Shown here one piece after another: positions 62,234 through 64,000 of a stretch of DNA of 64,000 nucleotides (positions are counted from its first letter, which is position 1; every line of letters begins with the position of its first letter). The notes below the pieces were generated by a model. It ran no database searches, had not been told where the DNA came from, and was given only the letters and a program-made list of their open reading frames with translations. The stretch is from Gammaproteobacteria bacterium (GTDB lineage Bacteria; Pseudomonadota; Gammaproteobacteria; Pseudomonadales; Pseudohongiellaceae): assembly GCA_018661465.1 (NCBI GenBank), contig JABJIC010000004.1:1-64000 (forward strand). The letters are read 5' to 3'. Position numbers and translations under genes: made by a program.

Positions 62234-63721
62234 ATGAACAATTCGAATTACACTATGATCAAAAAACTCTCTTCGGCGCTCTTTCTTGGGGTCTGCTTCT
62301 CAGTGATCTCTTCCTGTGCGATTAATCCAGCTACTGGCGGTGCCAACCTGGTATTGATGTCTGAAAATCGCGAGAAAGAAATTGGCCTGGAAGAGCATGA
62401 AAAAGTTCTGGCTAGCATGCCATTGCTGGAAGACCAGGAACTCTTGGCCTATGTAAGAGAGGTGGGGAGCAATGTTGCCAAAGTAAGCCATCGTCCTGAT
62501 CTTGAATATCAATTCCATATTATCGATAGTCCTGACATCAATGCTTTTGCCTTGCCAGGTGGATATGTCTATGTGAATCGTGGCCTGCTCACTTTTACGA
62601 ACAGCGAAGCAGAGCTTGCGGCAGTGCTAGCCCATGAAATAGGTCATATCACAGCAAGGCATGCTGTTCAGCAACAATCGCGGGGAAGACTAGCAAATAC
62701 TGCAGCAACAGTCGGTGGGTTTGTAACGGCGGTAGCAACTGGGTCAGGATATGTCGGCTCACAGATTAGCCAGGTTGCGTCAATTTGGGCGCAGACAGGT
62801 CTTAGTGGTTTTGGCAGAGAACACGAATTGGAAGCTGATAGTCTGGGTGCTGAGTATCTGGTGAACGCCGGATACGATCCGGCAGCGATGATTGAAGTGA
62901 TTACTGTTCTAAAAAATCAGGAAGATTTCAATAGAAGAGTCACTGGAAACGGCGGAGGCTATCATGGCTTGTTCGCTACTCACCCGCGAAACGATACTCG
63001 TTTACAACAAGCCGTTGAAGAAGTAGGAAATATTTCGGATAACGTAATTACTCAAACGGATAACACAAAATTTCGAGAAAACATGGATGGTATGATTATA
63101 GGTCAGAGCCAGAACTCGCAATCGAATGAAGCTCGCAACCGTTACTATCAAGCATTGTTAGGCTATACACTTGTCTTTCCTGAGGAATGGGAGATAGATG
63201 AGACTACAACAACAGTAACTGCTTCATTGCCGAATTCTGGCTCTATCAAGATTGAAGCTCAACGAATTCAAGAAAATATTGAGCCTCGAGTTTTTATTCG
63301 CGACAAGATGGGTGTGTCGGGTCTTCAAAAGTCTGAAGCCTTAGCCCAATATAGATTGTTAGGACACACTGGCACTGCTGTTTCAGCTGAAACGGGAAAT
63401 CTTGAAAGAATTGCAGCTATCTACTTTGGTCCAAGAGTATACACATTTCGAGGAGAGATCCTCGATGATACATCTGTTGATGAAATCGATGCGCTTTTAC
63501 TTGCTTCCATTCGAACCTTTAGAGCTATACAGAGAGGCGAGGCTTTCACTGGCAGCGAGGCGAAAATAAAATACGTTCAGGCAAGCGAGCACTTTGATTT
63601 CAGTGTTGTTGCGCAATCCAGCAGAATCGCTAATTATCCCGAAGAAACTCTCCGCCTTCTCAATGGCTATTACCCCATTGGAAGCCCCGAAGAAGGGGAT
63701 TGGGTAAAGCTGGTCGAGTAG
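62234..63721 (+). CDS. M48 family metalloprotease, BepA-like lipoprotein
   Basis: 495 residues. Signal with ISSC (Cys28), so probably lipidated, unlike soluble BepA. Zinc site HEIGH (His134, Glu135, His138) with third ligand Glu in EHELEADSLG, and a following segment (HGLFATHPRNDTRL). The C-terminal 200 residues have no clear TPRs, unlike BepA, and look beta-rich. A periplasmic quality-control or processing protease; its place next to the lipoproteins suggests outer-membrane work. Confidence 0.88.
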   Translation: MNNSNYTMIKKLSSALFLGVCFSVISSCAINPATGGANLVLMSENREKEIGLEEHEKVLASMPLLEDQELLAYVREVGSNVAKVSHRPDLEYQFHIIDSPDINAFALPGGYVYVNRGLLTFTNSEAELAAVLAHEIGHITARHAVQQQSRGRLANTAATVGGFVTAVATGSGYVGSQISQVASIWAQTGLSGFGREHELEADSLGAEYLVNAGYDPAAMIEVITVLKNQEDFNRRVTGNGGGYHGLFATHPRNDTRLQQAVEEVGNISDNVITQTDNTKFRENMDGMIIGQSQNSQSNEARNRYYQALLGYTLVFPEEWEIDETTTTVTASLPNSGSIKIEAQRIQENIEPRVFIRDKMGVSGLQKSEALAQYRLLGHTGTAVSAETGNLERIAAIYFGPRVYTFRGEILDDTSVDEIDALLLASIRTFRAIQRGEAFTGSEAKIKYVQASEHFDFSVVAQSSRIANYPEETLRLLNGYYPIGSPEEGDWVKLVE

Positions 63722-63850
63722 TTTTGCCTGTTTGTTTTGTTTGTTTTTACTCTCCACAAGGTTAAACTTGAGCTCAGCTCTGTCTCACTGCGGCCAATAG
63801 AGTCGCGGCGAGTACAGCTCAGGCTGGAAAGATATAAATAGTTTCGTTAT

Positions 63851-64000
63851 ATGGCGGTTAAAGTGAACAAAGCAGGTAACAACACTCTGGTAGACCTCAA
63901 AGATTTCCTGGATTATCTTCTGGCCGAAGGCCGTATTGCTCAGGCGGATCATGATAGTGCCATGCTTGGCCGCCGCTCAGCGGAAGATCGTAATAAGCAT
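63851..64000 (+). CDS. Start of an unidentified gene, cut by the window edge
   Basis: Fifty codons open from ATG 63851 to the right edge (MAVKVNKAGNNTLVDLKDFL, then LLAEGRIAQADHDSAML). The helical pattern resembles the N-terminal domain of GspE/PilB-type secretion ATPases, but 50 residues are not enough to decide. Confidence 0.4.
   Translation, partial: MAVKVNKAGNNTLVDLKDFLDYLLAEGRIAQADHDSAMLGRRSAEDRNKH

Overview
The window reads as a chromosome segment of a free-living, probably marine gammaproteobacterium. The neighbourhoods spoT-rpoZ-gmk-yicC | rph-pyrE | slmA-argB-algC-coaBC | radC-rpmB-rpmG and rpoH-ftsX-ftsE-ftsY | rsmD ... coaD ... mutM are typical of Pseudomonadales-like genomes, and slmA, cmoA/cmoB and rpoH are gammaproteobacterial markers. 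TRAP transporters, base composition in the middle range, and many proteins without close textbook relatives suggest an oligotrophic marine lineage. The assignment is made from gene content only.

Layout. 1-3.6 kb: a run of short, same-strand accessory genes (membrane protein, cytochrome c, P-loop kinase, DUF2007/zinc protein, two lipoproteins, YCII protein, zinc ribbon), preceded by a small secreted ORF broken by an in-frame amber codon. 3.6-9.3 kb: a TldD/PmbA-type protease pair in which the TldD-like subunit carries a Tat signal, then a DUF938 methyltransferase, YaaA, a DUF4265-like protein and a membrane protein. 9.4-13 kb: TRAP transporter genes with the binding protein on the opposite strand, and yciA. 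13.1-17.9 kb: uvrD, gcdH, ubiA, with two small tandem-repeat arrays. 18-31.8 kb: housekeeping block (recG, ridA, spoT, rpoZ, gmk, yicC, rph, pyrE, slmA, argB, algC, coaBC, radC). 31.9-37.9 kb: rpmB-rpmG with promoter and terminator, a degenerate Y1 (REP-type) transposase-like gene, cmoA/cmoB, a small methyltransferase, a YgjP-like protein, trmB. 38-45.7 kb: DUF423, rpoH, ftsX-ftsE-ftsY, rsmD, a YheT-type hydrolase, coaD, mutM (TTG start). 45.8-48 kb: a lone HyuA-type hydantoinase/oxoprolinase subunit.

48.2-63.7 kb is the striking part: about a dozen same-strand genes that nearly all encode envelope proteins and that I do not recognise as a named system. The core (50.0-60.8 kb) holds a Ser-rich lipoprotein, a second lipoprotein with a glycine-rich segment, a one-TM TPR-like protein, a one-TM PEGA-repeat protein ending in a cysteine-less FGE-sulfatase fold, a small acidic exported protein, a MotA/TolQ/ExbB-type channel, a cytosolic actin/Hsp70-like protein with a possible FHA-like tail, and two von Willebrand A proteins. 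The single N-terminal TM segment of each VWA protein carries a SxSFLDVxxCGFGA motif that aligns with the Asp-bearing TM helix of ExbD/TolR/MotB. My reading is an ion-motive-force-driven 5:2-type motor whose B subunits end in VWA domains instead of peptidoglycan-binding domains, linked to periplasmic PEGA/TPR/lipoprotein partners. Two more lipoproteins and an M48 lipoprotein protease follow on the same strand. The window ends inside an unidentified gene.
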